Below, piece by piece: positions 48,267 to 61,558 of a stretch of DNA of 64,000 nt. The stretch spans positions 905,561-969,560 of the forward strand of contig JAREIK010002966.1 of NCBI GenBank assembly GCA_029783825.1. The letters run 5' to 3'. Each line of letters starts with the position of its first letter. Position 1 is the stretch's first letter. Both the position numbers and the translations under genes were made by a program. The stretch is from Sapria himalayana. Its lineage: Eukaryota; Streptophyta; Magnoliopsida; Malpighiales; Rafflesiaceae. The notes under the pieces were generated by a model. It was given only the letters and a program-made list of their open reading frames with translations. It made no database searches and was not told the origin of the DNA.

Positions 48267-49800
48267 GTCTATCTATCTATCTATTTATTTATCTATCTAT
48301 CTACCTGTATATCTATCTATATATCGATCTATCTAATTTTCTATCTATCTATCTATCTATGTATATATCTATCTTTCTATCAACATATTAATCTATCTAT
48401 CTATCTATCTATCTGTATATCAATCTATTTGCCTATCTATCTATTTGTTTATATATCTAGCTATCTGTCTATCTATCTATTTGAAAAATAATCTATCTAT
48501 CTATCATTCTATCTATTTGTCTATCTATCTATTTACTTATCATCTATCTATCTATCTAACTATCTATCTGTATATAAATCGGTCAATCAATCTGTCTAAA
48601 TATCCATCTATTAATCTTTATATCGATATTTCTTTTAATATGTCTATCAATATGTCTATCAAGCTATCTAACTATCTGTATATCTATCTATCTATATATC
48701 TATATCTTTATCTATCTATCAATATGTCTATATCTATCTTTATGTCTTTCTTTCTGCCTATCTGTCTATATATCTGTCTATCTAACTGTCTATCTATTTA
48801 TCTATCTATATATCTACCTATCTATCTATCATTCTGTATATCAATATATCTATCAACTTATCAATCAATCATTTTATCAATATGTTTATCAATCTTAATA
48901 TCATTTTATCTATTAATCTATCTATCTATGAAAATATATATATATATATCTTTATCTATATATATATATATATATCTCTCTCTCTCTATCTGTCTATCTA
49001 TATGTATATCTATCTGTCTTTCTATCTGTCTATCTATCTCACTATTAATTTATCTATCTACGTGTTTATCAATATGTGTATCAAACTATTTATCTATCAT
49101 TCTTTATGTATATCTATATAAATGTTTATCTATCTTTCTATCTATTTGTGTGTCTATTTATTTATCAGTCTATTTGTCTTTCTATTTGTCTAACTGTCTT
49201 TCTATCTATATATCTATTTATCAATCTTTTTATCTCCATATCTATGTGTCTATTATATATCTATTATCTATTTAGCTATCTTTCTATTTATCTGTCTATC
49301 TATCTGTCAATCTATCTGTCTATCTATTTGTCTATATAATTGTTTATCTATCTATCTATCGATCGATGTTTTTCTATATCTTTTTATCTATTTTTCTATC
49401 TATCTATCAGTCAATCTACCTTTCAAACTAACTCTCTATCTCTTTATCTCCCTATCTATATATGTGTGTATCTATGTGTATAGATTTCTGTCTATCTTAA
49501 TATCTATCTACATGTCTATATATCTTTTTATCAACTATCAATCTATATGTCTATCTATCTATCTATCTATCTATCTGTCTATCAGTCTATCTATCAGTCT
49601 ATCTTTCTATCTATCTATCTATCTTTCTTTCTATCTATATGTCTATCTATATTTCTATCTATCTATCTGTCTGTCTATCATTTTTTCTTTATATCTAACT
49701 ATCTATCTATTTTTTATCCATATATCTATATAACTATCTAAATGTCTATCTATCTGTCAATATATAGTTATATCTATATATCTATCGATTTTCAATCTAT
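48245..49800. repeat. TCTA array 2, right part
   Basis: It continues the array broken at 42,834, in the same orientation. It includes (AT)n at 48,935-48,973 with a short TCTC run. It ends near ATCGATTTTCAATCTATATAATAA, about 36 bp before the 5' end of CACTA-3. Confidence 0.95.
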
Positions 49801-49836
49801 ATAATAATATTTTTGTTCATGTTCGTGTAGATGTAA

Positions 49837-51840
49837 CACTATGAAAATGTTCATTTAGCTAGGGATCAATCCCTAGCTAAATTGCAAGGGATTAGTTAGA
49901 GAATATCAAGGGATTTATGATTTTTCATTGAATTAAAAATATGCAACGTATTAGCGACAAAATATTTTTTTTAAATTCCACTCAAGAAAAGCAGGGAATT
50001 GAGCAATGGATTAGCGATGGATTAGGGACAGAATATTTTCGTAAACTCTGCTCAAGAAAAGTGGGAAATTTAGTGAAAGATTAGCAATGGATTAGTGAAG
50101 AAATATTTTTTGTAAATTTCACTCAAAAAAAGTGGGGAATTAAGCAATGGATTTAGCGACGAAGTTTTCCTAGCTAATAAAATCTTGAATATAGCAATGG
50201 ATTTAGTGATGGTATTTTTCTAGCTAATAAAATTTGGAATTTGCGACATATTTATCAACGAAATTTGCCTAGCTAATTACATCTATAACATAGTGACAGA
50301 TTTTAGCCACGGAATTCCCTAGCTAATTACATATGGAACATAGCGCCAGATTTTATAGATGAAATTTCCCTAGCTAATTACATCTCGAAATATAGCAATA
50401 GATTTAGCGACAGAATTTCCCTAGCCAATTACATACTGAATATAGTGACAGATTTTTGTGATAGAATTTCTCTAGCTAATTCTATCCTAAATATAGCGAT
50501 AGATTTTAGTGACAGAACTTCCATAGCTAATTAAATCTAGAATATATCGATAGATTTAGCGATGAAACTTTGCTAGATAATAAAATCTGGAATATAGCGA
50601 CGAATTTAGTGACGGAACTTCCCTAGCTAATTAAATCCCAAACATAGAGTTGGATTTAGTGATGGAATTTCACTAGCCAATATTTAAATATTTTTTTAAT
50701 TTATTATTAGTTTTAATATTTTATTTAATTTTGTTTATTAAATATATGTTTATGGTCTATAGATGAGTGGTCCTTGAAAGAAACATTCTCCTCGCAAAAT
50801 TATAAAAAAAGGATATTATAAATAAATAATTTATAAAATATAAAAATACAAAAAACAATTATATTAATAAGGACTAAAATAACTATTTTTATGATGTATT
50901 AATTTTTTAAAAAATTATACAAAAAATTTTTCTAAAATGTTTAATTAAGATACTTACTAATTTGTATTAAATTAACATTAAATAATTAATTCAATAAGTA
51001 TAAAAATTTTTATCGATATTTTACAAATTAAATTAACATACATTAAAATTTATACTAATATAAATATAAAATAATTCATTGTATGATAAAATAAAAAATA
51101 TTTTCAAAAATATTTGAATTGACAAATAAACTAGTAAATATTAATATTATTATAATGTATAAAAAAAAATTTATGATTATAGGAAACTTTTAAAAAAATA
51201 ATTAATACAAAATTTTGAAAATATTTAATTATAATAATTATTTAAATCTTTTTATTAAATTTAAAAGAAAATAAATTAATATTTAAAATAAATACATAGA
51301 TGTTTTCCCCGACTAAAATTTATAATAATTAAACAATTGAGTAATATTTTTACTATTAGCTTTTAATATTCAGTCTTTATTAAAATAAAACTTATAACTT
51401 TTTTTAAATTATCTTCTCACTTAAAGTAATTTTTAAAATTTTTAAAATTATAAATGATATCAAATAATATAAAATTTTATGCCTTTAAAATTATTTCATA
51501 TTATCTTCATAAAAATTAATATGAATTCTTAAAAATTTATAACAATAAATTATATATTTTTATATATATTCTAACATAAAGAGTGTTTTATAACACTCAG
51601 GAGTGTGACTTGAAGACCAATCATCTTTCATGTGTGTCTCGCTATATGAAGTTTGTAAATTTTGTAGCCATTTGATTTTTTTTTTCTAGTTATAAAGATA
51701 AACATTAATTTTTTGAAATTGTGTATATATTTATTATTTAATTAATTTTATAATAAAAAATTGCAAGGTGTTTGTTTTTCATGTGTACCGTGCTACACAC
51801 ATATGAGCTTTGTTGAAAATATTTTGATAATAAACAAATA
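49837..51840 (+). mobile_element. CACTA-3: 5' terminus, subterminal array and inner homology block
   Basis: It begins CACTATGAAAATGTTCATTT, a variant CACTA terminus, after TAA. Subterminal repeats follow to about 50,690 (TTAGCGACGGAATTTCC, CTAGCTAATTACATCT, AATATAGCGACAGATTT). They match the complement of 32,241-33,242. The block 50,690-51,840 matches the complement of 31,200-32,240. It is thus the same family as CACTA-1 but in the opposite orientation. Its 3' terminus is not in the window. Confidence 0.85.
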
Positions 51841-52199
51841 AATGAGTCTTAATGTATTATAATTATTTATTTAGCTATCTATACATATATGTAAATTTAC
51901 ATATATGTAATAAATATAGATGTATAAAAATATATAACTATATGTAAAACCTAAAATTAATTGAAAAATGAATTGAAAAAAATGAGTCTTTATGTGAATA
52001 TATGTAAATCTTTGAAAATATATCAAAAAGAGATTTATCATCAATTCAACTCTAACATATATGTATAAATAAATGAATTAAAAATGAGTCTTTATGTAAA
52101 TATAATTATTTATTGTTTATTTACTTATATATAGTTGATTTTTTATACATATATGAATAAAAAAATGAAGTTTACAAAAATATGGATTTCAACTCCAAC
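51841..52199. other. AT-rich interior of CACTA-3
   Basis: AAATGAGTCTTTATGT(G/A)AATATA repeats occur at 51,975 and 52,083. No gene was seen. Confidence 0.5.
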
Positions 52200-52610
52200 A
52201 TATGCTTAAGAGCATCTCCAAGAGGCTCAGTGTTCACTTTTGTAGTTTATCTCACCTTATCTATAAACCATTACCAGACTCCAACTCCAACGGGCTTCGA
52301 TTCTTGAGGGGGCCTCTGGAAGACAAAACTTCTCTTTCCGTAATGTGCATTGTAGTGATGCCTATCAGAAAAAGATTTATCAGAATGCATTCGTCTTTTA
52401 CCGGTATGTCATTCCATTAATTGGATTCTTATCATGTAATGCAATTCACATAGAACTCATGTGATTGCTCAGCAATAATCATACGCAACACAAAACTATG
52501 TGCACTAATCTTTCCATGCTGGTGCCTATGATTCCATCTCAATCTTTTTCATCAGTTTGAAGAACTCTAGTCGGGTATCAAAAAAAAGTATGCCCTATTA
52601 CTTCGTTTCT
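52200..52610. mobile_element. Possible MITE fragment
   Basis: TAAGAGCATCTCCAAGAGGC (52,207) and ACTCCAACTCCAACGGGC are words common near the ends of plant MITEs and of related non-autonomous DNA elements. No matching inverted end was found, so only one side may remain. A 72-residue frame here has no recognisable domain. Confidence 0.35.
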
Positions 52611-52857
52611 AGATGGTTTTTATTCTTTTGATATATATTGTTCATATATATACGCATACTGTATGCATATAGATCTATTGTATATATATATATGTATATA
52701 TAAATTATAAATATAAATAAATATGCACACACAAACACAATAAATATAGATATGCCCATGCACACATTATATATAAATATAAATATAAATATAAATATAA
52801 ATATAAATATAAATATAAATATAAATATAAATATAAATATAAATATAAATATAAATA

Positions 52858-52892
<35 letters not shown>

Positions 52893-53355
52893 ATATATGT
52901 ATGTATATATATATATATATGTATGTATGTATGTATGTATATTGTATATATCATATATATATGATTTATTTATATGTATAATATAAAAATAAGAAAATAA
53001 AAATTAAATAATATTTTAGATTTTTATAAAAAATGCAAGTTGGATTCCTATTTAATCTAACCCATAGTGTGTATATATATACATATACTTACCACATATA
53101 TATTGTATATAAACAATATATAGATAGAACATATACATACATACATAAATAAATAAATACATACATACATACATATATATATATATAAAATTAAAAATAA
53201 GAAATATAAATTATAAAATATTTTTGATTTTTATAAAAAGCAAGTTGGATTCTTATCTGATCTAACCCATTACCCATAGTCTTTCTTTTATATTTTTTTT
53301 TAAAAAAGGGTAGCCGATTTTTTTAGATACATACATACATACATACATACATATT
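52611..53355. repeat. Cluster of AT-rich microsatellites
   Basis: ATAAAT-type hexamers run at about 52,770-52,862, AAAT tetramers at 52,862-52,893, GTAT at 52,918-52,940, and ACAT/AAAT at 53,130-53,180 and 53,327-53,350. A roughly 55-bp phrase around CAAGTTGGATTC(C/T)TAT(T/C)T occurs at 53,035 and 53,232, suggesting a local duplication. The 118-residue minus frame is a by-product of the repeats. Confidence 0.85.
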
Positions 53356-54734
53356 ATGACAAATGAGAGAATTGAGTTGATTATTTTCCATACACCAAGA
53401 TATTATTTTTTTTTCAATTTGTTGTAAGAAATATCAATTTTTTTAATTGAAAAAACATATATAAATTCTATTTGGGATACATAAACATAATTTTTGTATA
53501 TTAGTTGTGCCACAATATTGTTAGTACGAGTATCTTACCTTCTTCGACCCCAGACCCTCAAAATTTATAAATGACCAAAAAGATAAGTTGAACTAGGTTT
53601 GAGTGGGACAAAAAAAATTGTTAAGCTTAGTACCACTAAACATTAATTATTCATTTTCCCTAACCAAGTATAATTTTCCCATTTATTATTACCCAAATAA
53701 TTTGTTAACATTTTCACTTCATATATATTTTTTTTAAAAATATTCTATTTGTAAAACACAACTCTTACAAAATGTATATGCACTTTATATTCATATTTAC
53801 ACATAATTACTCCTTAAATCTATGAGAATCACACTCACACACACATATGCATGCATGTAAGTAAGCATATATATATATTTCTTTCCATCAAAACATCTAC
53901 CTAAGTGAATTGAGTTTTATTTTCAAGTTGCAAAACTTTCATAAGATACACATGTGCACACGCACACACACGCACACACACACAAAAACACACATACACC
54001 ACAAGTGTATGTGATGAATTATTTTCTTGTTCTTTATAGTAAAAAAAGATGACATAAAAAGAACCAAATTTTTTAATAGCACTTTTTCAATGTTTTTGTT
54101 GAGGAAGAATTGAGGGAGAAGTTTTAGAAGAACAAGAAAAAATAAAAAAAAAGCAAAAAAAAAACATTTACAATGTAACAAAGATAATCTAATATCATTT
54201 AAGTTTATGGAACACATTAATATCAATGGCGACAATTATAACATATAGTTAATAAAGCAAATCAGTTAAAGTTATTACACATGTTACAATCACCGTGCTA
54301 AGTGCTAAGTTCTAACAATGTCTGATTTGTCATCTGTGGGAACCAGCGGGCAGTGAATCAAAGAACTCCACCTGGACAAAAAAATTCCAATCCAATGCCC
54401 TGAAACACATGATGATGATTATCACAATGACCTCTTATTCTTTTTGGAAAATATATCATATAGAGTGATTAAATGTATTTTAAACTTCATTCTCTCTCTC
54501 TCTCTCTAATCTCTCTCTTCTACTTCCAAAATTATTGAATCTAAAAAAAATTATGATTTTATCTCCTAACTAGAAAGTAATCATGATTTAACTTTATTAT
54601 TTAGAATAACAATGAATAAACTAATGCAAAATTTTCAAAATATTAACAATTTAAAATCACAAGTTAATTAAAATTCAAAATAAAAAATATTAGATTATTT
54701 AAAATTTTAAAATCTTTTATCTTATGTACATCAT
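53356..54734. other. AT-rich relic DNA with a (CA)n run
   Basis: A CA/CG-CA microsatellite lies at 53,949-53,999 and a CT microsatellite at 54,491-54,526. No gene or known element was recognised. The 98-residue minus frame at 53,939-54,235 translates partly from the microsatellite. Confidence 0.5.
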
Positions 54735-54873
54735 TGCCATTCAACACAGTCAGGCAGGGCAATGCACTTTGCTGTGCTCATCATGCCTTACTAGGCTGGT
54801 GGACAATGCCACCATGCTATGTTGTGAAAAAATGAGTAATGCCAGCATGTGATGACCTATTTAACAACTCTAG
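54735..54873. mobile_element. Degenerate hAT-like relic
   Basis: GGCAGGGCAATGC and CATCATGCC words end at CTATTTAACAACTCTAG, which resembles a decayed GTTTGACACCTCTAG terminus. Confidence 0.4.
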
Positions 54874-54876
54874 TCT

Positions 54877-55093
54877 GAATTGAATGCGGGCTATTCTGGA
54901 ATAAACCCAAGTTAGCTTGGAAAGAAAGCGAGCTAGCCTGGAACAAATCTAGGCTAGCATGGAACTCTAGCATGGAATGAATCCGAGTTAGCTTAAAATA
55001 AACCTGAGCTAGCCTAGAATGAACTCGTGATATCCTAGAATGATGTCGAGCTGGCCTAGAATGAATCCAAGCTAGCTTGGAATGAATTTGAGC
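54877..55093. repeat. 21-bp minisatellite (TAGCCTAGAATGAAYYYGAGC), left part
   Basis: There are about ten imperfect units, for example TAGCCTAGAATGAACTCG, GGCCTAGAATGAATCCAAGC and TAGCTTGGAATGAATTTGAGC. It is interrupted by the hAT-like element and resumes at 55,532. Confidence 0.85.
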
Positions 55094-55531
55094 TAAAGGT
55101 GTGAAGCGGGCCATGCCGAGCAGGCATGGCCCTCTTTTTCTTAGCACGGCCATGTCGTGCATGACATGGTTAAAATCCCATTCCGTCCCAAGCATAGCGG
55201 CCTGATAGGCATGACAAAGTCCATAGTCATGCTCACCATGCATAATGACAGAGAGGAAAACCAGAAAAAAAATTAATCATGTGATCGAATGTTTTTTAAA
55301 AAATAGGTAGCCCGTATGGGGGCAATCAAATTTTCAAAAAATTATAAAATTGCCCATAAGGTTTACCATGCGTTGGCACCGACACGAGGCACGACTCATG
55401 CTGGCCCAGCAGGTCACAAACCGTGCCTCGGGGCGGCTCGGCCCTAGGCATAGTTCTGGACCGTGACATGCTAGGCCAAGCATTGCTGATCTGGGTCATG
55501 CCTAGTCCGCCCGACTCATTTGACACCCTTA
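55094..55531. mobile_element. hAT-like non-autonomous element splitting the minisatellite
   Basis: It starts TAAAGGTGTGAAGCGGGCC and ends GACTCATTTGACACCCTTA, a decayed form of the terminal repeats seen at 46,157-46,697. The interior is GC-rich (GGCACGACTCATGC, CCGTGCCTCGGGGCGGC). The 8-bp flanks no longer match, so it is older than the 46-kb copy. The 128- and 66-residue minus frames overlapping it are chance. Confidence 0.75.
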
Positions 55532-55690
55532 TTCCAAGATAGGCTAGAATGAACTTGGGCTAGTCTAGAATGACATAGGCCAACTCAAAATGAATCAAGC
55601 TAGCCTATAATGAATCCTTACTAGTCAAGAATGAATTCATGCAGTCATGCTAGCCTAAAATGAATACATGCTAGATTGGAATGAATTTAG
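55532..55690. repeat. 21-bp minisatellite, right part
   Basis: Units such as TAGGCTAGAATGAACTTGGGC and TAGCCTATAATGAATCCTTAC continue the array after the insertion. Confidence 0.8.
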
Positions 55691-55870
55691 GTTAGCTGCA
55701 TGCATTGTGTGCAAGCATGTCAAGGTTTGGCCTAACATGATCCTGGTAGCCAACAAGCCATACCAGGTTACCATTTTCAGAGCCATGTAATGCTAGCATG
55801 ACACAATGGAAAGACTAAGCCTAAAAAAATATGACATCCCTCCTGGCATGGCCTGTTGGATATCCCTATG
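55691..55870. mobile_element. Degenerate hAT-like relic
   Basis: GCATGTCAAGGTTTGGCC and CTGGCATGGCCTGTTGGATATCCCTA resemble the interior and the right terminus of the hAT-like family in decayed form. Confidence 0.35.
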
Positions 55871-57019
55871 CAGATTATTTCTAACTGTGGAAAGGCCACC
55901 AATGAAATAAAAATCTCTATGATGACTATTTTATCAAGTTTAGAAAAAATATTTTAATAATCAATATAAAATATATGAGTTAGCCTGCTGACAATACATC
56001 TTGTCTTATGATAATTTATCTTCTCATCTAGATATGTTTTTCATAATGAACACCCACCTATGGCTTATCTTAGAGAGACAATCATAAGACATGATATCAT
56101 CTTAAATGAGAGAATATTTGAGAATGAGACATGAGTATCATAGTACAAAAATACCTATACAATATGATGCTGGGTAGAAATATTCACTTTATTTTGAAGA
56201 GTAATTAGAAGACTAATATCATAGGAATTGACGATCAGACACAGGGCTACATGGGAGACTTTTAGATGCTCTGAACATGCTATGCATGTCCCTTCTCAAT
56301 ACAAACTCTAAGTTTGTACAATCAAGTCTTGTAGTCTCTAATCATCATGAGCCAGAATTAGAGTAGACCCGAGGATTACCAAGTTGAATGGACTCGAGAG
56401 ATATTTTATTTTCTTGGGAAACTTCACTCTCTCTAGAGTTAACTTGATCTATACGTAATTGGTCATATGATGATTTTATATAAATATTATCATAAAGTGA
56501 ACCAAATTCAATTGTAATAATGAGTGGTCATCCCACCTCATTGGAGGCTCGGGAAAGACTAAAATTAATTTACTCACGTATATTATCTGGACTCTTGTTC
56601 TAGGTTTTGTTTAAAAATGAGTCAAACATAAAAAATATCAATATTTACTAATACTCAATTAGATTTGGTTAAAATTACTAGCATACTTTTTAGATACTAG
56701 ATTAACCAAGAAAATTAAATCTCAAAGTACAAGGTATTACCTTATCTTGTCATAGGAAAAAAAGATGAACAAACAAACACACCAAAATACTCTAAAAAAT
56801 ATATATAATTTCTTTTTCCAAATAAATGATTTAAAAAAATCATATAATAAGAAATGATAAAAAAAAATATTCAATTGATAAATAGATTTGATTAATACAT
56901 TTCAGGAAGACTATTTCAATTTACTTCGATTAAAATCTGAGTTGTCTCAATCAAATATCTATTCATCTTTTTTAAAATCTCATTTCATGATGATGTGTCC
57001 GTACATGAAGTATGGTATA
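55871..57019. other. Unassigned AT-rich DNA
   Basis: I see no coding region, repeat boundary or RNA gene. Confidence 0.5.
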
Positions 57020-57620
57020 TAATCTTAAGATTCATATATAAAAGTATGAAAACTATTTGATACATTATCACTTCTACTATTTTTTTTATTATTTCAGTAA
57101 GATGATTTTATATCTTTTTATGAAATGACTGAAAATAAAAAAATATAATTAAAATAAAAAAAAATGTAATTTAAAAAACACAAGTAAAACATGTATAATT
57201 ATCAATCAATATGATAAAATATCCTAACTTCTTTCTAATTTTTTCTCTAGTGAGCTTTCATTTTTTTTCTAAATGTATCAGATCGAATGAATCCTTGCTC
57301 ACACAGATCTGACGGATGAAATAAATATCTTACTAAATATTTCAAAGAGAGATCTAATACCAGACATGAGCAAATATCTAAAAAATAATCAAAATCACCA
57401 TTATTTATTTAATATATATTATTTTAATAGTTATTATAGTTTCCATTTGTTTATAGTTTTACAAAAAATTTTTATTTGTTGTTTATTTTATTACATATGA
57501 GAATACTCAACATATGAGCTGTCTCAATTCATATTCCCCATTATATAAGGATACATCATTGTACATTATTTTCATGGGTAGTATTGATATTTTGAATTTA
57601 TTTTTCAGCATGTTATTAGA
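57020..57620 (+). mobile_element. Possible LTR end with primer-binding-site-like motif
   Basis: TTTTTCAGCATGTTATTAGAGCCAGTACC (57,600-57,630) resembles the junction of a Copia-type LTR with a tRNA-Met primer-binding site (usual form TGGTATCAGAGC). A TATATAAGGATAC box lies at 57,544. No second LTR and no gag/pol coding were found nearby, so this could be chance or a solo remnant. Confidence 0.25.
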
Positions 57621-60600
57621 GCCAGTACCTTAAAGAGCACAAATACTATGTTTTGTAGTGAAAGAAGTGCATGAGATAGTAACATCACAATCACAGATGC
57701 ATTGTGGGTAACATTGCATGCGTGTACATACCTCTTTCCAAAGAAGGCACCCATAATGTGTGCCCTCCCATCTCTCCATCGCATGGCCATTGCATGAGTT
57801 GTATGTCGATGCCAACTACATCAATGTAAATGGTGCAAAGTGCAAAGGGTAAACAATGTGTGCAATTTAATGCACATATGTACATATTCATGTTCAAGTG
57901 TGTGACAGTGTGTGCGCAGTGTGTGATAGTGTATGATAGTGTGTGTGCATGTATGTGATAGTGTGTGATAGTGTGTGTAAGTGTGTATGTATTCTTCAAT
58001 CATTTTAGACTGTGTGTCCTTTCAATTTGGAATCATTAAAAATTATATAGCATGTTTTCTAGAGATTCTAAAATTAATTATTTTATTTATTTTCTTGATT
58101 ATTTTAGTATATAAAAAAGTACAACTATTTTCATTAATGTCTAGGAAATATTAGAGAGTGATGAAATATTTTTAAAGCAAAACTCATTTTTTAGTGAATT
58201 CAGGAAGAATAATAATCTAAAGATTTAATCAGACTCATTATTTTTCCTCATTCCCCTATAACCCCACTTAAATTCCAATTATAAGAGACTAGAGAGGATC
58301 ACCACCAACTACATATGAACTTATTGTCCAAATTATGATTACCCACCTATGAGTATGGTTTCATCATTTGCTCTGACAATATAAAATCATATTAACTTTG
58401 AATAAAGTGAGATTTCCACGGATAAGTAATTAATCTTGATCCATATGACATAATAAATAGTCTAGTAATTTTACTATAGTTCCTAGTCACGAGTTGAAAA
58501 CTAGATAATTTATCACCCATAATTTAGAATTATACTAAGAAAAAGAAACATGTGCATACATGAAGGAATTATTTCTATTTCACCTTATATCTACTTGTTA
58601 ACATTATTTATAAATAGTAAAATAATAATTTAATACAAATATTTAAAAATAATCATATATTAAAATATATGTATCAAAACAGTTATAACATGTACTGTTT
58701 GAATCATAAAATCATACATCATGAACTTCCATGTTACAATCTTTCACAAAAATAGGATTATTAAAAGAAGTATAAATATTTAATTGAAATATTTTAGATA
58801 ATCTATTAATCAAACCAAAAATTAATCATCAATAGTTACCCTCTTATATTATTTCTTACATTATACTCTATCTAATCATGCATAATGAAGATACACATTA
58901 ACTTTTCCTCATAATTTTAAAAACATTTATTTTTCATATATCACATAAAACATAAGATGAAACCAAAACTTTGAGTTTAATCTTTTTTAGTTACGTTAGT
59001 ATAAAAAAAGAGCCACATTTTTTAATAAGAGTTTGATAGAATATTAGTGAGTACTAACATTTTTTTTTGAGCATATTTATTTTTTAGCGAGTCTGAAGAA
59101 TAAGAATCCATAAAACATATTGGATCCATTAGTTTTACTTACTATTCTGTTATCCCACTTGGATTGGACCTCTATTAAGTGACATGGACATGTATTAGCT
59201 ACAACTAACTTATTGGTTTAAATTATGATAATATTCAGATTGAGTCATTATGATCATGATGATTTAATAGACCACGTGGGATATATTCTATTTCTTGATC
59301 ATGATGATCCAAAACTAGCATATTTGACTGCTTAAGAATTAGAGTTTATACTAGGCGAAAATGACAAATGCAGTTGTAGGCTATTTAGAGCAAATAATTT
59401 CTCCCAAAGAGCTAGATAATTATGGCCAATGACTCTAATCTTAATTTTCTGATCTACTGGCTGGATAGAAAAAATTATTAATTTTATCCATAAAAATTGA
59501 CATAATGGTGAGACAAGCAAATAAAATATCATTATGATTCATGCCTAGTCAGAAGTCGAACTTCAGGACAACCCTCCATTCTATTTGCTAATTCTTAATT
59601 ACTAATTATATTGTTAATTTAAAATAATTTATAATGTTATTCCTATTAGTTGATATAAGACTAAGAATTCTATGATAAGCTAGATCAAAAGTAAATTTTC
59701 ATAATAGAAATTATTTTAGAATCTTCCAAAAATCTAACCAGAATACTCAAGTTAATAATCAATTTCGTCACATCTTCTCGCACTAATTCATTGCGATAAA
59801 TGAAGATGGTCAATTAACCTGATGTTGAATCCAACTTCAAAGATCCTATAGCTCATTTATGTTTACCAAAAATCTAATACATCATGTCTTTTGGTATATT
59901 GATCAATATAACCATTAAGGTGGATATATCACAAGTACTCCTACATGTATATATTCTTTATGATATATACTATACAAAATCTTCTTCAACATTCCAACTA
60001 TTTTTTTTGATTTCGTAAGTACATACATATTACTAAATTTTGTTTATTTTTATGTTTCTTAGGCAAATGAGTGAAAATTATAAGAGAAAACCTAGTTTCA
60101 AATATGAACCTTCAGTCGTTATTGTTATTATTCACATTTATCATTTTTTTATGTATGAGATTGAATTGAAAGTAGGAGAAAAATAATAATAAATTTAAAT
60201 TATTTATATTTTTTAAATATAATTATTACTCTAAAATATACTAAATAAAATTAATTCTTTAAACATAATCACAATGTATACCTTAAGTTTTTGTGTGTAT
60301 TAAATACTTTAGATGTGTTCCTCATATTTTTGTGCCTGAAAGTCAATTGCTCATGAAACTAACACATACATGACATACAAGACATGTTAAAATTATAAAT
60401 TATTTAACAAAATAGCACAAATAGGGTACAATATGAATTTAAGAATAACAAAAAGAGAAAGAAAGTATAATATAAATATAAAAATAAAAATATATCAATT
60501 AAATATTTATAGAATAATTTTTTAATTAAAAATTATTTTTTTATTTTTCACATATTTTAGGGCAGAAACTAAAAAGCTATCAAATTTTTACAAATAAGTT

Positions 60601-60711
60601 GTCAAATGCAATCCAATGGCTAAAAAATATTTTGACCTATAATGAGTATAAATATTTTAGCTAACAAGCAAACAACAACCATTAAAAAAACTACTTTTTC
60701 TAAATACCCCA
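57621..60711. other. Unassigned AT-rich DNA
   Basis: It includes a TGTGTGATAGTG-type repeat at 57,895-57,985. Short frames at 57,605-58,003 overlap it and have no recognised domain. The rest is AT-rich without any feature I can name. Confidence 0.5.
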
Positions 60712-60890
60712 TGCTAATGGGTCATGCTACAATGTCAGGCACACGAGCCATGCCAGGCCTAACACAAGGCATGGTCAGACCCATCTAGCTCGGCATGACT
60801 ATGAACCAAGTCAAACATGGATGAATCATAATGTGCCAGACATGGATGAATCATGTCGTGCTTATGTTGCCCACCCCACTTGACACATCA
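60712..60890. mobile_element. Degenerate hAT-like relic
   Basis: GGCACACGAGCCATGCCAGGCC, CATGGATGAATCAT (twice) and the end CCACTTGACACATCAA resemble the hAT-like family at 46,157-46,697 and 55,094-55,531. Confidence 0.5.
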
Positions 60891-61059
60891 ACATTCCTAG
60901 TTTACAACTTGTTTCATCTAAGCTACATGTCATGGAACTTTATGCATCAACATGAAAGAAAATATTATAATTTTAGCTTGTTTCTAGTTCACACATTGTT
61001 TTTATTTTTTATTTATTTTATTATGGATGAGTAGTCAAAATATTAGATACTCACTCTAA
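60891..61059. other. Spacer, nothing recognised
   Basis: AT-rich, no feature seen. Confidence 0.5.
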
Positions 61060-61408
61060 TTTGCCCTTCATATAACTATATGTATTATATAATAATAAAA
61101 TATAACTATAATTAATTCAATCTTACAATATGTATAACTATAAAAACTTTATACATAACTACATTTAAATATATAATTAACAACATATTTTAATATATAT
61201 TTTTTATATTAGTATAAAAAATGTATTTTAGTATATCTATACCTATACATAACTATATGTATATATATGAAATTATATAAATTATATATATACATACATG
61301 TATAAATATAAGTTAAACTATACGTGTAACAATATGTATAACCACATGTAACTATATTTATAATGATATGTATAAAAACATACAACATAATGTTTAACTA
61401 TATGTGTA

Positions 61409-61445
<37 letters not shown>

Positions 61446-61558
61446 ACTATAAAAAACTCTATATAAATAAATAAACATTATTTTTAATGATGTATACATA
61501 TTTGTATACACATATGTAATTCTATATAATTGTTTATAACTTTGTATATATTTATATA
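61060..61558. repeat. TATAACTATA repeats of CACTA-3
   Basis: It matches the style and wording of 34,030-35,190 (ATATAATT(A/T)ACAACATA, GTTTAACTATATGTGTATAACT). It breaks off at TATATTTATATATA directly into the trinucleotide array, so the transposase genes found at this place in CACTA-2 are missing. Confidence 0.82.

Noticed and set aside
52598..52954. 118-residue hydrophobic minus-strand frame
   Set aside because: It is made of ATAAAT/AAAT and TATG microsatellites.
57691..58003. Overlapping His/Thr-rich minus-strand frames
   Set aside because: They come mostly from the TGTGTGATAGTG repeat, with three frames open together and no domain.
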